Below are positions 32,301 through 39,815 of a stretch of DNA of 64,000 bases, in pieces; the first letter of the stretch is position 1; each line of letters opens with the position of its first letter. Source of the stretch: an uncultured Bacteroidia bacterium (GTDB taxonomy: Bacteria; Bacteroidota; Bacteroidia; Bacteroidales; UBA932); the NCBI GenBank assembly GCA_902781705.1, contig CACZKE010000008.1, positions 78,894-142,893 on the forward strand, read 5' to 3'. The translations under genes were made by a program, and so were the position numbers. The notes beneath the pieces were generated by a model. It was not told the origin of the DNA. It made no database searches and saw only the letters and a program-made list of their open reading frames with translations.

Positions 32301-33283
32301 CCTTGGAGAAGGGTATGGCCACCCTGGATACCTGGAGCCGGTGCACGCTTCCGAACGGCCTTTTCACCGTCCGGTATGACGAACCGGACGGCCCCATCGA
32401 CGCCTGCAACCTGGGCACGGCGGCGGTGAATTTCTTTGAAGCTTACGATGTCGCGAAGGAATGCGGGTATGAGCGGCCGGAATATGAACGGGTCGCTTAC
32501 GGCATTTGTGATTTCGTCGTCAAGGACCAGCAGGAGAACGGCTGCTATGCCAAGGGATGGCAACCGGACGGGACGTGCATATACCGGGAAGGGACCATCG
32601 GCTGTTTCCTCGTCCCCGCCATGATCGAGGCGTACCGCCGGAGCGGTAACGAGGTCTATCTCCAATCCGCCCGGAGGGCTTATGACTATTATATGGCCGA
32701 GCTGCAGGAACAGGGATTCACGACGGCCGGTGCGCTGGACACCTGGTGCATCGACAAGGAATCGTCCATCTCCCTGCTCCGCTCCGCCCTGCGGTTCCAC
32801 CGCCTGACCGGCGAGAAATCCTTCCTGGAGGATGCCGTGGCCGTATCCTACTATCTCTCCACCTGGCTTTGGCACTATGACGGGGCCTATCCTGAGGACG
32901 ACGCGTTTTCGCAGTACGGCCTGCATACGTTCGGCTTCACTTCCGTGTCGGTCCAGCACAATCATCTGGACCCGTATGCGCTCTACTGGGTCCCCGAATG
33001 GGTGGAACTTTCGGAACTGACCGGTGACCGGCAGTGGCTGGAGAAGGCGCGCGCCATCTGGCTGGCCGGCAATCAGTTGCTTTCCGACGGAACGCTCCGG
33101 GTGAACGGGCTGCTCCGTCCGGCCGGATCCCAGAACGAGGCCTATTTCGAATGCGGCTGGGGACTGGGCCCCGCCGGCGCCTACAACCGCGAAGGCGGAC
33201 GAATCAACGACTGGCTGGTGGCCTGGCCCGGTGCATTCCGGCTGGAAACGCTCCGCCACCTGGATAACTGGACGATCCTATGA
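29366..33283 (+). CDS. 1305-residue exported protein with two six-hairpin glycosidase-like halves
   Basis: Starts 4 nt after the previous stop. The signal region is MSGISLIVAALLAVLPAIGQ. The first half (about 20-690) has an N-terminal sandwich, then an (alpha/alpha)6-like barrel with SYYAAIWANDQAEYV, YTPIPSSIIAEGTDIWNG and SAESGLYARVVTEGMFGI, then a C-terminal sandwich. The second half (about 700-1305) has a sandwich (GFVHLSSCPFWMIPS), then another helical barrel with FEIGWCGQNASYAI, DACNLGTAAVNFFEAY and CIDKESSISLLRSALRF. No CAZy family can be assigned confidently. Acidic residues in the barrels could be catalytic. It lies between the MBL-fold and GH31 genes, with an ATGA overlap to the latter. 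Confidence 0.7.
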   Translation: MSGISLIVAALLAVLPAIGQGGEPHRWTLEDAGTGIVFTPSETMLPCEDHIEMSGEQMSVVLRWGVGKDRSFHCERSLVFPMLRTVPNNTHASLMHRMGVDIPSLVSVNGYSLRNERVESVRLDGCLEVAGTFASGRSGTAPSVRMKRRIFPSVCAPLLGETYELENLGNRPATVFVPAFSQVFTTPADQGVTGSYVIRGDVFGAGTFRLAPGETLRFGACFQAYREGEDMLRPDLDAEWSVRRAYLDEVDGNLVLETPDPVLDREFRFAKIRASESIYKTAGGYMHGPGGESYYAAIWANDQAEYVNPFFPFLGYGKGNESAMNAYRHFARFMNPGYTPIPSSIIAEGTDIWNGAGDRGDAAMIAHGAARYALECGNREEAEELWPLIEWCLEYCHRKRNAAGVVRSDSDELEGRFPAGEANLSTSTLYYDGLLSAAMLSRSLGLHASEARRYEARAHRLAKAIESYFGAEVQGFHTYRYYDGNEVLRSWICLPLIVGLTERTEGTIAALTSDKLMTENGLLTQQGSETFWDRSTLYALRGMYIAGDTGTAGDFLHRYSARRLLGDHVPYPIEAWPEGSQRHLSAESGLYARVVTEGMFGIRPTGFRSFRLTPRLAAAWPRMALRHIRAFGGDFDICVRRLDGNKLEVRVLDHCQARSGRWVLSDGGGLDIDLDRLPDDEPFHWEALPEGLVLKEGATTLGEFRIPALPGITHREKAERLDERTFRIDCAFTATKDLDSTRLEAGFVHLSSCPFWMIPSVSYNGNEWGRGKEPKGAREGGEWRTTAARRISIPGAMYSEGERYAVATWTEPPHEDRMNYSVSIRPEQEQVGHHYIWPEEEMPLTYVSRDRFETGYRKRASLRKGESVRLSLYVHVTPLREGHAAMRSFLDKAWELAPKPDVEVFPPEKVWELGVRYAKESLWAEEGDYKGFSIGLLPEPDGTWKQRGGGKFEIGWCGQNASYAITLLQDYLRNGSRESLEKGMATLDTWSRCTLPNGLFTVRYDEPDGPIDACNLGTAAVNFFEAYDVAKECGYERPEYERVAYGICDFVVKDQQENGCYAKGWQPDGTCIYREGTIGCFLVPAMIEAYRRSGNEVYLQSARRAYDYYMAELQEQGFTTAGALDTWCIDKESSISLLRSALRFHRLTGEKSFLEDAVAVSYYLSTWLWHYDGAYPEDDAFSQYGLHTFGFTSVSVQHNHLDPYALYWVPEWVELSELTGDRQWLEKARAIWLAGNQLLSDGTLRVNGLLRPAGSQNEAYFECGWGLGPAGAYNREGGRINDWLVAWPGAFRLETLRHLDNWTIL

Positions 33284-35520
33284 GAAAGATTGCAATCATT
33301 CCTCTTTTGACTTTAGCCCTCTTCTCCTGCCGGGAACAGGAGGTTCGGATTCCCGTGCCGGAAGGTACCCTGTATATCGAACCGCTCACGGAGGATGCCA
33401 TCCGTGTCCGGGTCCTGCCCGAAGGAGCGGTTCCGCTGGAGGAACTGATTTATACCCAACCGGTTCAGAAGCCGAAATACCGGGTTCGCAGAAGCGGCGG
33501 CGACGTGACGGTGACGACAGCCCGTCTCACTGCGGTGTATCATGCCTCCGAGGGAAGGATCCTTTTCAAGGATGCCGACGGTCAGGTGCTGCTGGAAGAA
33601 AAGAGCCGTTCCCTGCAGCCCACACAAGTCCGCGATCACTCCGCTTATGACATTACGCAGTCTTTCGTGTCTCCGGAAGGGGAGGCGCTGTTCGGTACCG
33701 GACAGTTCCAGGACGGCTACCTGGATATCCGTGGCCTGACCCGCAGGCTGACGCAGGTCAATTCCCAGATTTCCCTGCCGATGATCCTTTCCAACCGGGG
33801 ATACGGCCTTCTGTGGCACAACTACGGATTGACGGAATTCAACCCTTCCGAAGGACTTCAGCCGCTCACCCTCGCCGAAGCGTCGGTGGAATCCGCTTCT
33901 GTCAACGTGACGGGGACTTCCGGCAATTTCATGGAAATCAGGCGTTTCAACCGCTATGCCGGTGAAATCGACCTCCCGGAGGATGGTGAATACGCCCTGC
34001 TGCTGGATGTAGGCAGTTCCATGGCCCGCAAACAGTATCTCGCGGTGGACGGGGAGGTCCTCGTGGACTTTTCCAATTTCTGGCTGCCGCCCACGGTTGC
34101 GGCCAAGGCGTACCTGACCTCTGGAAGTCACCGGGTGGAAGTCCGGGGTGCCGAAGGGGATGCGCCCGTACTCGGCTGGCGGCGGATCACGCCGGAAACC
34201 ACCTTCCACAGTCCTGTGTCCCAAGGGATTGACTATACCGTTTTCGCCGGGAACGCCGATGCCGTCATGCACGCTTTCCGCCGCCTGAGCGGAGCAGTGC
34301 CTCCGATGCCGGATTGGGCTTTCCGGTACATCCATTGCCGGGAGCGGTTCGATACACAGGAAGAACTCCTGACGGCCGCCCGCCGTTTCCATGCCGAAGG
34401 CCTTCCGGTGGGAACCATCGTCCAGGACTGGCAGTGGTGGGGAAAGCATGGCTGGAATGCCATGCGGTTCGACGAGGACAAGTATCCCGATCCCACGGGC
34501 ATGGTCCGGGAACTGCACGGAATGGACCAGCACCTGATGCTGTCCGTGTGGTCCAAAGTGGACCGGACCTCGGAAGTGGGGCGGCAGATGGAAGAGAACG
34601 GGTATTACATCGAAGGAACGGACTGGGTGGATTTCTTCAAGCCCGAAGCCGCGGCGTGCTACTGGGAGAATTTCCGGGAACGCCTGCTGCCGGTGGGCAT
34701 CGACGCCTGGTGGCTGGATGCGACGGAGCCGGAGAACGATGACCTGGCGAACCGTTCCGTGGGCCCGGACGGCATTCCGGGAGAATTCTACCGCAACGTG
34801 TATCCGCTGAAGGTCGTCGGAACGGTCTATGAAGGGCTTCGCAAGGATGCCCCCGAACGCCTTCCCGTCATCCTGACCCGGAGTGCTTTCCCCGGCATCC
34901 AGCGATACGGTGCCATGACCTGGAGCGGGGATGTCGGTGCCGATTGGGGCTCTTTCCGCCGCCAGATCGCGGGCGGACTGGGCCAGATGGCCGCCGGCCT
35001 GCCCTGGTGGACCTACGATGCCGGCGGATTCTTCCGCCCGACTGGCCAATATGCCGACCCCGATTACCAGGAATGCATGCTCCGCTGGATCCAGACGGCC
35101 GTCTATCTCCCCTTCATGCGGGTCCACGGGTATGTGAGCCGTACGGAGCCCTGGGAGTATCCGGAGCCCGTCCGGCACCTTTTCGAGGACGCCGTCCGGC
35201 GGCGCGAATCCCTGCAGCCCTATATCCTCCGGCACGCCCGGCGCGTGTGGGAGGAGGACTATACGCTCATGCGTCCGCTCGTCTTCGATTTCCCGGACGA
35301 TGCGGAGGCGCTCCGCCAGGACTGCGAGTTCATGTTCGGCCCCGAGTACCTGGTGTGCCCGGTGACGGCTCCGAAGGTGACCTCCTGGCGTGTGTATCTT
35401 CCTGAAAATGAGGGTGGATGGGAATATATCCGGGACGGCTCCGTGTATGAGGGAGGCCGCTATGCCGAGGTTCCCGTCGATTTGGAGAATATCCCAGTGT
35501 TCAAACGAGTGACTGAATGA
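33280..35520 (+). CDS. GH31 alpha-glucosidase/alpha-xylosidase with PA14-like insert, lipoprotein
   Basis: 746 residues, ATG overlapping the preceding TGA. Signal MRKIAIIPLLTLALFSCRE with lipobox. The N-terminal GH31 sandwich (SLPMILSNRGYGLLWHNYG) is followed by a PA14-like insert at about 205-305 (YAGEIDLPEDGEYALLLDV, GSHRVEVRG). The barrel carries IVQDWQWWGKHGW, WWLDATEPEN (Asp480, nucleophile) and TWSGDVGADW (Asp551, acid/base). A PA14 insert at this place is known from Bacteroidota GH31 alpha-xylosidases acting on xyloglucan, so alpha-xylosidase is a leading possibility, alpha-glucosidase the alternative. Confidence 0.92.
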   Translation: MRKIAIIPLLTLALFSCREQEVRIPVPEGTLYIEPLTEDAIRVRVLPEGAVPLEELIYTQPVQKPKYRVRRSGGDVTVTTARLTAVYHASEGRILFKDADGQVLLEEKSRSLQPTQVRDHSAYDITQSFVSPEGEALFGTGQFQDGYLDIRGLTRRLTQVNSQISLPMILSNRGYGLLWHNYGLTEFNPSEGLQPLTLAEASVESASVNVTGTSGNFMEIRRFNRYAGEIDLPEDGEYALLLDVGSSMARKQYLAVDGEVLVDFSNFWLPPTVAAKAYLTSGSHRVEVRGAEGDAPVLGWRRITPETTFHSPVSQGIDYTVFAGNADAVMHAFRRLSGAVPPMPDWAFRYIHCRERFDTQEELLTAARRFHAEGLPVGTIVQDWQWWGKHGWNAMRFDEDKYPDPTGMVRELHGMDQHLMLSVWSKVDRTSEVGRQMEENGYYIEGTDWVDFFKPEAAACYWENFRERLLPVGIDAWWLDATEPENDDLANRSVGPDGIPGEFYRNVYPLKVVGTVYEGLRKDAPERLPVILTRSAFPGIQRYGAMTWSGDVGADWGSFRRQIAGGLGQMAAGLPWWTYDAGGFFRPTGQYADPDYQECMLRWIQTAVYLPFMRVHGYVSRTEPWEYPEPVRHLFEDAVRRRESLQPYILRHARRVWEEDYTLMRPLVFDFPDDAEALRQDCEFMFGPEYLVCPVTAPKVTSWRVYLPENEGGWEYIRDGSVYEGGRYAEVPVDLENIPVFKRVTE

Positions 35521-37613
35521 TGATGCGAAAACTGTCTGTTCTGGCGGCCCTTCTGGCCGCGGCGCTTCCTGCCCTCGCGCAGTCCGAAGCCTGGAAGAAT
35601 GAAACCCTCCCCATCGGCGACCGGGTGGAGGCCCTGTTGGAAACGCTGACGGTCGACGAGAAGATCGACCTGCTCCGGGCGACATCCCCTGGCGTTCCGC
35701 GGGTGGGCATCGACAAGTACTATCACGGGAACGAGGCGCTGCACGGGATTGTCCGTCCCGGGAATTTCACGGTGTTCCCGCAGGCCATCGCACTTTCCGC
35801 AATGTGGAATCCCGCCCTGCTGGAGCGCATTTCCGGCGTGGTCTCCGATGAGGCGCGGGCCCGGTGGAACGAGTTGGAGCGCGGGAAGAAACAGACGGCC
35901 CAGTACAGCGACCTCCTGACCTTCTGGTCGCCGACGGTGAATATGGCGCGGGATCCCCGCTGGGGCCGTACGCCCGAGACCTACGGGGAAGATCCGTTCC
36001 TGTCCGGCGAAAACGGCGCCGCCTTCGTGCGGGGCCTGCAGGGCTACGATCCCCGTTATCTGAAAGTAGTCTCCACGCCCAAGCATTTCACGGCGAACAA
36101 CGAGGAACACAACCGCTTCGAGTGCAATGCCGTCATCAGCGAGAAGCAACTCCGCGAGTACTATCTGCCGGCCTTCGAGGCCTGCGTACGGCGGGGGCAT
36201 GCGCAGTCCGTCATGTCGGCCTACAATGCGGTGAACGGCATTCCCTGCTCGGCGAACCCGTGGCTGCTGACGACCCTCCTGCGGGATGAATGGGGCTTTG
36301 ACGGCTACGTGGTTTCCGACTGCGGCGCCATCGGCTGCATCGTCGATGACCACCATTACGTGAAACAGCGGGAGACGGCGGCCGCCCTGGCCCTGCAGGC
36401 GGGGCTGGACCTGGAATGCGGCGACAACATGTACATTGAACCGCTCCACCGGGCATATCAACTGCACCTGGTGAGCGATGCCGACATCGACCGCGCCGCC
36501 CGCCGCGTACTCACGGCGAAGATGCGGCTGGGCTTGTTCGACGATCCCGAAGGCAATCCCTACAATCGTCTCTCTCCCTCCATCGTCGGTTCGAAGGAGC
36601 ACCGGGATCTGGCCTTGCAGGCGGCCCGGGAGTCGATCGTCCTCCTGAAGAACGAGAAGAACATGCTTCCCTTGAAGAAGGTGCGCAGCATCGCGGTCGT
36701 GGGCCTGAACGCCGACAAGTGCGAGTTCGGCGATTACAGCGGAACGCCGGTGACGGAGCCGGTTTCCATCCTGGACGGCATCCGGGCCGCGGCGGGGAAG
36801 GGCGTGAAGGTTACGCACGTACCGTGGGACGAACCCGTGGAAAAGGCCGTGGCCGCCGTCCGGAACGCCGGCGTCGTCGTGGCTGTCATGGGCATCAACA
36901 AGGATATCGAGAGAGAGGGCCAGGACCGGTCGGACCTGAACCTTCCCGCCGACCAGCGGGAGTATATCCAGAAGATCTACCGGGCCAACCCGAACATGGT
37001 GCTGGTGCTCGTCGCCGGCAGCCCGCTCTCCATCGTCTGGGAAGACAAGAACGTTCCCGCCATCGTCAATGCCTGGTATCCCGGGCAGGAGGGGGGCACG
37101 GCTGTCGCCGATGTCCTGTTCGGCAAGTATAATCCGGCCGGCCGCCTGCCTGTGACCTTCTATTACAGCGTGGACGACCTTCCCGCCTTCGACGACTACG
37201 ACATTACCAGGCGTACCTACAAGTATTTTGACGGGGATGTCCTGTATCCTTTTGGCTATGGCCTCAGTTACAGCAGTTTCCGCTATTCCGGACTGAAAGT
37301 CCGGGACAAGGGGGAGACGGTCGATGTGACCTTCGACATCAAGAATGCCGGCCGCTATGAAGGCGATGAGGTTGCCCAGGTCTATGTCCGGCTTCCCGAA
37401 TACGAAGGGAAGGCCCCCATCTCGGAACTGCGGGGCTTCCAGCGGGTGCACCTGAAGCGGGGAGAGACGCGTACGGTGACGTTCTCCCTCCGCCGCGAAG
37501 ACCTCCGGTACTGGAGCGAGACAAAGCAGGCGTTCGTGGTTCCGGAAGGGCTCCCCGAAATCAGGGTAGGCGCTTCCTCCCGGGATATCCGGCTCACCTG
37601 GCCATTGGAATAA
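35517..37613 (+). CDS. GH3 beta-xylosidase/beta-glucosidase-like protein
   Basis: 698 residues beginning at the first of three consecutive ATGs (35517), overlapping the GH31 stop. Signal peptide MMMRKLSVLAALLAAALPALAQ. Motifs: YYHGNEALHG, ARDPRWGRTPETYGEDP, STPKHFTANN, VMSAYNAVNG and VVSDCGAI with Asp268 as nucleophile; then AWYPGQEGGTAVADVLFG, GRLPVTFY and a C-terminal FnIII-like domain. The SDCGAI form and the lipobox-free signal set it apart from the GH3 at 22891 and point toward the beta-xylosidase-like branch. A soluble periplasmic location is likely. Confidence 0.92.
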   Translation: MMMRKLSVLAALLAAALPALAQSEAWKNETLPIGDRVEALLETLTVDEKIDLLRATSPGVPRVGIDKYYHGNEALHGIVRPGNFTVFPQAIALSAMWNPALLERISGVVSDEARARWNELERGKKQTAQYSDLLTFWSPTVNMARDPRWGRTPETYGEDPFLSGENGAAFVRGLQGYDPRYLKVVSTPKHFTANNEEHNRFECNAVISEKQLREYYLPAFEACVRRGHAQSVMSAYNAVNGIPCSANPWLLTTLLRDEWGFDGYVVSDCGAIGCIVDDHHYVKQRETAAALALQAGLDLECGDNMYIEPLHRAYQLHLVSDADIDRAARRVLTAKMRLGLFDDPEGNPYNRLSPSIVGSKEHRDLALQAARESIVLLKNEKNMLPLKKVRSIAVVGLNADKCEFGDYSGTPVTEPVSILDGIRAAAGKGVKVTHVPWDEPVEKAVAAVRNAGVVVAVMGINKDIEREGQDRSDLNLPADQREYIQKIYRANPNMVLVLVAGSPLSIVWEDKNVPAIVNAWYPGQEGGTAVADVLFGKYNPAGRLPVTFYYSVDDLPAFDDYDITRRTYKYFDGDVLYPFGYGLSYSSFRYSGLKVRDKGETVDVTFDIKNAGRYEGDEVAQVYVRLPEYEGKAPISELRGFQRVHLKRGETRTVTFSLRREDLRYWSETKQAFVVPEGLPEIRVGASSRDIRLTWPLE

Positions 37614-37634
37614 ACAACTTAAACCTGAATTGAT

Positions 37635-39815
37635 ATGAAAAAAGTGATGCTGACGATTCTTGCGGTGCTCCTGTGGATTCTCCCGGCCGCCGCGCAGGGC
37701 GTTTCCGTGGAAACGGCCCGTTTCCATGTGGGAGATGACATGGCCTGGCTGCAGGCCGGATTCGACGACAGTTCCTGGCAGGTACTGGCCCTGAACAGGG
37801 ACTGGAACCAGCAGGGTATCCGCAATACGGAAGGATTTGGCTGGTACCGGATCCATGTCGTGATCCCGTCCACCCTGAAGAAAGGCGTCATGGAACAGGT
37901 CCTGCTGGACCTCGGCCCCATCGACGATACGGACGAGACCTGGCTCAACGGCGTCCTGGTGGGCAAGACCGGCCGGAATCCGGGAGACGAAGGCGGCTAT
38001 GAAGGCAAGTGGCAGGCCCCCCGGCGTTATATCGTGGACCCGAAACTGGTGAAGTGGGACCAGGAGAACGTCATCGCCGTCCGGGTCTATAACGGCGGTG
38101 ATCCGGGCGGTTTCTATTCCCGTCCGGCCTGGATCGGAAAGCCCACCCTTTGCGATTATGTGTCCATGTCCCTCGTCGGGAAGGATGGCGCCTACACGGC
38201 GACGCTCCGTTCCGCCATCAAGACCTCCGGAACCTTTGAGACGGTGATCATGGATCCCGTTACGGAAAAGGAACAGCCGACGCAGCCGAAAAAATTGAAA
38301 CTTTCTCCGAAGAAAGAGATTACGGTTCCTGTCAAAGCCGCGGAGAACTCCCGCCTCACCGTCATCTACCGGGATGACAAGTTCGACGAAACGCTTGAGG
38401 CCGAAGTCTGCACGCCGTACATCCTCACGCCGCCGGCACCGGCCACGCCGCGCTACAACGGACCGCTCGTGTTCGGCGTACGCCCCGGTTCCCCGGTCAT
38501 CTTCCGGCTGGCTTTCTCGGGTGACAAGCCCATGAAATATGCCGTCGAGGGCCTTCCGGAAGGGGTGAAACTGGATCCGGACAAGGGCGTCCTGAGCGGC
38601 TGCGTTGCGAAGGAAGGGGATTATCCGCTGGTCCTCGTCGCCAGGAATGCCAAGGGTGAAGCCCGTGCCGAATTCACGCTGAAAGTGGGGGCGCAGATCG
38701 CTCTGACTCCGCCGATGGGCTGGAACTCCTGGAACTGCTGGGGCACCAGCGTTTCGCAGGAACGGGTCATGGCGTCGGCCGCTGCCTTCCTGAACGCCGG
38801 TCTGGCCGATTACGGCTATTCCTACATCAACATCGACGATGCCTGGGAGGCGGCCGAGCGCAATCCGGACGGGACCATCGCCACGAACGAAAAGTTCCCG
38901 GACATGAAGGGGCTCGCCGACTGGCTGCATGGGAACGGTCTGAGACTGGGTATCTATTCCTCCCCGGGCGACCGCACCTGCGGCGGCTATCTGGGCACCC
39001 TGGACCATGAGAAGCAGGATGCCGAAACCTGGAATGCCTGGGGCATCGACTACCTGAAATACGACTGGTGCGGGTACGCGAAAGTGTTCGATCCCAGCAG
39101 CGACCACTCCACGGCGGCATATATGCGCCCCTATGTGAAGATGCAGCAGTACCTGCGCGAGCAGCCGCGCGACATCTTCTATTCCCTGTGCCAGTACGGC
39201 ATGGCCAATGTGTGGGAGTGGGGCGCCTTCATCGACGCGAACTCCTGGCGCACGACGGGGGACATCACCGATACCTGGGATTCCCTGTACAGCATCGGCT
39301 TCGAGCAGCAGGTGGGCCTGCACCCCTATGCCGGTCCCGGCCATTGGAACGATCCGGACATGCTCGTCGTGGGCAAGGTGGGCTGGAGCGACAATCTCCG
39401 CGACAGCCGGCTCACCCCGGACGAGCAGTACACGCACATCTCCCTGTGGTCGCTCCTTGCCGCGAACATGCTCATCGGCTGCGACCTCTCCCAGATCGAT
39501 GCGTTTACCTTCAACCTCCTGTGCAACAACGAAGTGAATGCCGTGAACCAGGATATCCTGGGCAAGCAGGCGCACCAGGATGTCGTGGAGGACGGCATGC
39601 AGATGTGGAGCCGCGAACTGTATGACGGCGGTATCGCCGTGGGTATCTTCAATCTCAACGACGGGACGGTCCCGGTGGACCTCGCCGGTGCGCTGGGCAA
39701 GATCGGCATCGAGGGTGTGGAAACGGTCCGCGACCTCTGGCGCCAGAAGGATATCCCGATGGGTACCTACAATATCCCGTCGCACGGCGTTCTTTATGTT
39801 AAAGTGAAAAAATGA
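37635..39815 (+). CDS. GH27-type alpha-galactosidase with N-terminal accessory domains
   Basis: 726 residues. Signal peptide MKKVMLTILAVLLWILPAAAQ. Residues about 25-180 form a GH2-like sugar-binding jelly roll (YRIHVVIPSTL, DETWLNGVLVG). A putative Ig domain (VEGLPEGVKLDPDKGVLSG) comes before the catalytic barrel, which opens with LTPPMGWNSWNCWG. INIDDAWE, IYSSPGDRTCGGY and YLKYDWCGY (Asp477, nucleophile) are clan GH-D hallmarks; TTGDITDTWDS holds the likely acid/base Asp. The enzyme should release alpha-galactose or, less likely, alpha-N-acetylgalactosamine or beta-L-arabinopyranose. Overlaps the next gene by ATGA. Confidence 0.9.
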   Translation: MKKVMLTILAVLLWILPAAAQGVSVETARFHVGDDMAWLQAGFDDSSWQVLALNRDWNQQGIRNTEGFGWYRIHVVIPSTLKKGVMEQVLLDLGPIDDTDETWLNGVLVGKTGRNPGDEGGYEGKWQAPRRYIVDPKLVKWDQENVIAVRVYNGGDPGGFYSRPAWIGKPTLCDYVSMSLVGKDGAYTATLRSAIKTSGTFETVIMDPVTEKEQPTQPKKLKLSPKKEITVPVKAAENSRLTVIYRDDKFDETLEAEVCTPYILTPPAPATPRYNGPLVFGVRPGSPVIFRLAFSGDKPMKYAVEGLPEGVKLDPDKGVLSGCVAKEGDYPLVLVARNAKGEARAEFTLKVGAQIALTPPMGWNSWNCWGTSVSQERVMASAAAFLNAGLADYGYSYINIDDAWEAAERNPDGTIATNEKFPDMKGLADWLHGNGLRLGIYSSPGDRTCGGYLGTLDHEKQDAETWNAWGIDYLKYDWCGYAKVFDPSSDHSTAAYMRPYVKMQQYLREQPRDIFYSLCQYGMANVWEWGAFIDANSWRTTGDITDTWDSLYSIGFEQQVGLHPYAGPGHWNDPDMLVVGKVGWSDNLRDSRLTPDEQYTHISLWSLLAANMLIGCDLSQIDAFTFNLLCNNEVNAVNQDILGKQAHQDVVEDGMQMWSRELYDGGIAVGIFNLNDGTVPVDLAGALGKIGIEGVETVRDLWRQKDIPMGTYNIPSHGVLYVKVKK

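Noticed and set aside
35460-39785. A very long open frame on the minus strand (over 1400 codons), and similar ones at 29396-33259 and 37-2904
   Set aside because: They are antisense to clear glycosidase genes. High GC and codon bias of the + strand genes keep the opposite frame open; the translations show no domain character.
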